Assembly: GCA_947629045.1 (NCBI GenBank)
Contig: CANRCF010000014.1
Coordinates: forward strand, 1 to 38,186
Direction: 5' to 3'
From: an uncultured Clostridia bacterium
GTDB lineage: Bacteria > Bacillota > Clostridia > TANB77 > CAG-508
DNA: 38,186 bases
Part shown: positions 36,454 to 38,186 of the stretch, in pieces
How positions within the stretch are numbered: position 1 is the stretch's first letter
Layout: every line of letters starts with the position of its first letter
Notes under the pieces: model-generated
Databases searched by the model: none
What the model was told of the DNA's origin: nothing
The model's input: only the letters and a program-made list of their open reading frames with translations
Made by a program: the position numbers and the translations under genes

Positions 36454-37561
36454 ATGAAAGTATCAGATTTTGACTATGAACTACCAAAAGAGCTAATAGC
36501 ACAAGTACCAATAAAAAACAGAGATGAATCAAGACTAATGGTGTTAGATAAAAATAATAAAACCATAGAGCATAAAACCTTTAAAAACATAATAGAATAT
36601 TTAGAGCCAGGAGACTGCTTGGTTAAAAACAATACAAAAGTAATCCCAGCAAGACTTTATGGAATAAAAGAAGAAACAGGTGCACATATAGAATTTTTAC
36701 TTCTAAAAAGAATAGAAGGCGATATATGGGAGGTTATGGTAAGACCTGGCAAAAAGCTAAAACCTGGTACAAAAGTTATTTTTGGAGAAGGATTATTTGA
36801 AACAGATTTCGAAACAACACCAAATATAGAAAAAAATAATGAGAATCATAATATTAAAAAAATACTCTTAAAGGCTGAAATACTAGAAACCTTAGAATCA
36901 CGGAAATAGAAAAGTGAAATTCGAATATGATGGGATATTTAATGAAATATTAAATGAAATTGGATTAATGCCACTTCCACCATATATTCATGAGCAATTA
37001 AAAGAAAAGGACAGATATCAAACTGTATATGCGAAATATGAAGGATCAAGTGCAGCACCAACAGCAGGATTACATTTCACGCCAGAGCTTCTTGAAGAAA
37101 TAAAGAAAAAAGGCGTAGAAATTGCAAATGTAACTTTACACGTTGGAATAGGCACATTTAGACCAGTAAAAGTAGAAAATGTAGAAGAACATGATATGCA
37201 TTCAGAACATTTTTATATAAAGAAAGAAGATGTTGAAAAAATAAACAAAGCAAAAAAAGAAGGACACAGAGTTATTGCAGTAGGAACAACTTCTTGTAGA
37301 GTGCTAGAAACAATAGCAGATGAAAATGGAATGGTAAAAGAAACAGAAGGAGATACAAACATTTTTATTTATCCTGGTTATAAGTTCAAATGCTTAGATG
37401 CATTAATTACAAACTTTCACTTGCCAGAATCTACTTTAATTATGCTTGTGTCAGCATTAGCAGGAAAAGAATTTATTATGAAGGCTTATAATGAAGCGGT
37501 AAAAGAAAAATATAGATTTTTTAGTTTTGGAGATGCTATGCTTATAAAAAACATAAAATAA
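36454..37561 (+). CDS. queA: QueA, tRNA ribosyltransferase-isomerase, read through a +1 frameshift
   Basis: QueA transfers the ribosyl part of SAM to preQ1 at tRNA position 34 to make epoxyqueuosine. From ATG 36454 the sequence [29 protein letters not shown] and [11 protein letters not shown] is typical. At codon 150 an in-frame CGG (36901-36903) breaks the frame, and zero frame stops at TAG two codons later (151 aa). Skipping C gives [19 protein letters not shown], the family sequence. Then come [45 protein letters not shown] and [10 protein letters not shown]. Total 368 aa, gene length 3n+1. Reading the C-terminal half as a separate gene from the GTG at 36914 is unlikely. Confidence 0.92.
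36901..36903 (+). other. In-frame CGG, +1 frameshift site in queA
   Basis: Codon 150 is CGG in the context GAA TCA C GGA AAT AGA. The +1 frame gives S-G-N-R-K-V. Zero frame continues CGG AAA TAG. Confidence 0.85.
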
Positions 37562-37633
37562 TTATATAGGAAAAATATAGAAAATTTAGCAAAAATTACT
37601 ATAAAAATAATGTAGAAAAATAGCAAAAATGAG

Positions 37634-37663
37634 TTGACTTTGATGTATAGAAAATGATAGAAT
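37634..37663 (+). promoter_or_regulatory. Promoter of the leader ORF and surface-protein gene
   Basis: TTGACT (37634-37639), 18 bases, TAGAAT (37658-37663), with TG at 37655-37656 as extended -10. Confidence 0.65.
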
Positions 37664-37718
37664 AAAAAAGAAAAAGGAAAATCAACTAAACAGCAAGAAA
37701 ATTAAGGAGATGTTAAAT

Positions 37719-37811
37719 ATGATGAAACACAGAAACCTTGAAGCTGTAAGAGAGAGAGAGAGAGAGAGAGCCGTACTTCTAAAAGAAGTATTATTTGTCA
37801 TACAAAAATAA
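37719..37811 (+). CDS. 30-aa leader peptide with a run of Arg-Glu
   Basis: ATG 37719 has AAGGAGA eight bases upstream and a SigA promoter before it. The peptide begins MMKHRNLEAV, continues RERERER (from an (AG)11 tract) and ends AVLLKEVLFVIQK. A second ATG follows at once. A 23-bp hairpin starts ten bases after its stop, which suits a leader peptide with attenuation. It could also be a stand-alone small gene. No family known. Confidence 0.5.
   Translation: MMKHRNLEAVRERERERAVLLKEVLFVIQK
37749..37770 (+). repeat. (AG)11 dinucleotide tract
   Basis: Twenty-two bases of perfect AG repeat within the short leader ORF, coding Arg-Glu. Such tracts change length by replication slippage, and a change of two bases would shift the leader ORF. 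Confidence 0.9.
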
Positions 37812-37820
37812 ATATAAATA

Positions 37821-37875
37821 ATGAAAAGGAATATATAGCCTAATATAGAGTTTTAGGTTATATATTCTTTTTCAT
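37821..37875 (+). terminator. 23-bp hairpin, possible attenuator
   Basis: The arm 37821-37843 (ATGAAAAGGAATATATAGCC start) pairs along its full length with 37853-37875, with only two G-U wobbles and a nine-base loop. There is no clean T run after it, though CTTTTT lies in the right arm. It stands between the leader ORF and the surface-protein gene. The rest of 37876-38007 holds no gene I can support. Confidence 0.55.
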
Positions 37876-38007
37876 ATCTTTATGGTTGATTTTAGTAGCT
37901 TAACAATTTAAGGGGGTGGTAAGCTGTAAATACAACTAAGGCAAGACATTTTTAGTATAAGTTTAAAATCAATTTAAATTAAATTAATAAGGAAGGAGAA
38001 AAAGTCG

Positions 38008-38186
38008 ATGGCAAAAAGACTTGAAGAAAATAAAAAAGAACAAAATCAAGAAAAAAATAAACGTATAGCAATTGTTATTGCAGTAGTAGTACTTCTACTT
38101 ATCATATTGTTACTACTATTCTTAATAAGAAAAGAATACACAGTAACATTTGATAGCAACGGAGGAAGTGAAGTTGCATCAGTAAA
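38008..38186 (+). CDS. Start of a membrane-anchored InlB/Listeria-Bacteroides-repeat surface protein (partial)
   Basis: Only the first 59 codons lie in the window. The short charged cytosolic start (MAKRLEENKKEQNQEKNKR) is followed by one very hydrophobic span (about 20-40). Then comes EYTVTFDSNGGSEVASVK, the opening of a Listeria-Bacteroides (Flg_new/InlB B-type) repeat. These repeats are common in surface proteins of gut Firmicutes. The protein is presumably exposed outside, anchored by its N-terminus. GGAAGGAG lies before the ATG. The end is outside the window. Confidence 0.8.
   Translation, partial: MAKRLEENKKEQNQEKNKRIAIVIAVVVLLLIILLLLFLIRKEYTVTFDSNGGSEVASV

Noticed and set aside
36914..37561. 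A separate gene starting at GTG 36914 for the C-terminal half of QueA
   Set aside because: It lacks a convincing RBS and half a QueA has no known function. The +1 reading joins both halves without loss of any residue.

Overview
The window looks like the chromosome of a low-G+C (about 30% by eye) endospore-forming member of the Clostridia (Bacillota). The support is spoIVA and an uninterrupted sigK, a T-box in front of ileS, consensus SigA promoters with extended -10 elements, strong Shine-Dalgarno sequences, AGA as the usual arginine codon, and a dockerin domain. No prophage, insertion sequence or CRISPR array is visible. Most genes are housekeeping.

The most important observation is a recoding pattern. 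Four conserved genes (spoIVA, a dockerin-bearing cell-wall glucosaminidase, a PflA-type radical SAM gene and queA) are each split by exactly one extra base. In all four the break lies at an in-frame CGG codon, and skipping its C gives GGA or GGT, a glycine that the family conserves. I checked the other coding regions by eye on both strands. CGG occurs there only out of frame (for example AAC GGA, ATC GGT, GCG GAA) and never as a sense codon. In this window every in-frame CGG is a frameshift and every frameshift is an in-frame CGG. The simplest reading is that CGG is not an arginine codon here but a +1 frameshift signal, either by out-of-frame reading of GGN or by quadruplet decoding of CGGA/CGGT as glycine. 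This needs genome-wide and protein-level confirmation.

Layout. 1-344: end of 5S rRNA, tRNA-Asn, tRNA-Ser. 370-2832 (minus): a stand-alone peptidoglycan glycosyltransferase and spoIVA. 3098-9487: a small membrane protein, folD, dprA, rsmE, a Lys-rich membrane protein, yicC, rpoZ-gmk, a 54-aa membrane peptide and rpmE. 9675-14915: miaB, a triple-HTH protein, mutS and an RNHCP protein. 14999-17506 (minus): a U32-family protein. 17686-21588: a candidate small RNA, then the glucosaminidase with a C-terminal dockerin next to a membrane-anchored protein with a cohesin-like N-terminus. 21632-23556: tRNA-Thr and an acyl-CoA synthetase. 23590-23745: a large inverted-repeat element. 23750-24451 (minus): sigK. 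24599-25884: an orphan Phd-type antitoxin with a palindromic operator, overlapping the radical SAM gene. 26085-27449: thyA-folA. 27624-28208 (minus): a YgjP-type metallopeptidase. 28501-31612: a LOG-family protein, then rplU, rpmA and obgE. 31632-34908: T-box and ileS. 34998-37561: a membrane metallopeptidase and queA. 37634-38186: a short leader ORF with an (AG)11 tract, a long hairpin and the start of a repeat-type surface protein.

The genes cover cell-wall synthesis and remodelling, sporulation, folate and thymidylate metabolism (folD, thyA, folA), RNA modification (rsmE, miaB, queA, U32) and translation (rpmE, rplU, rpmA, obgE, ileS). All calls come from reading the sequence, without database searches.
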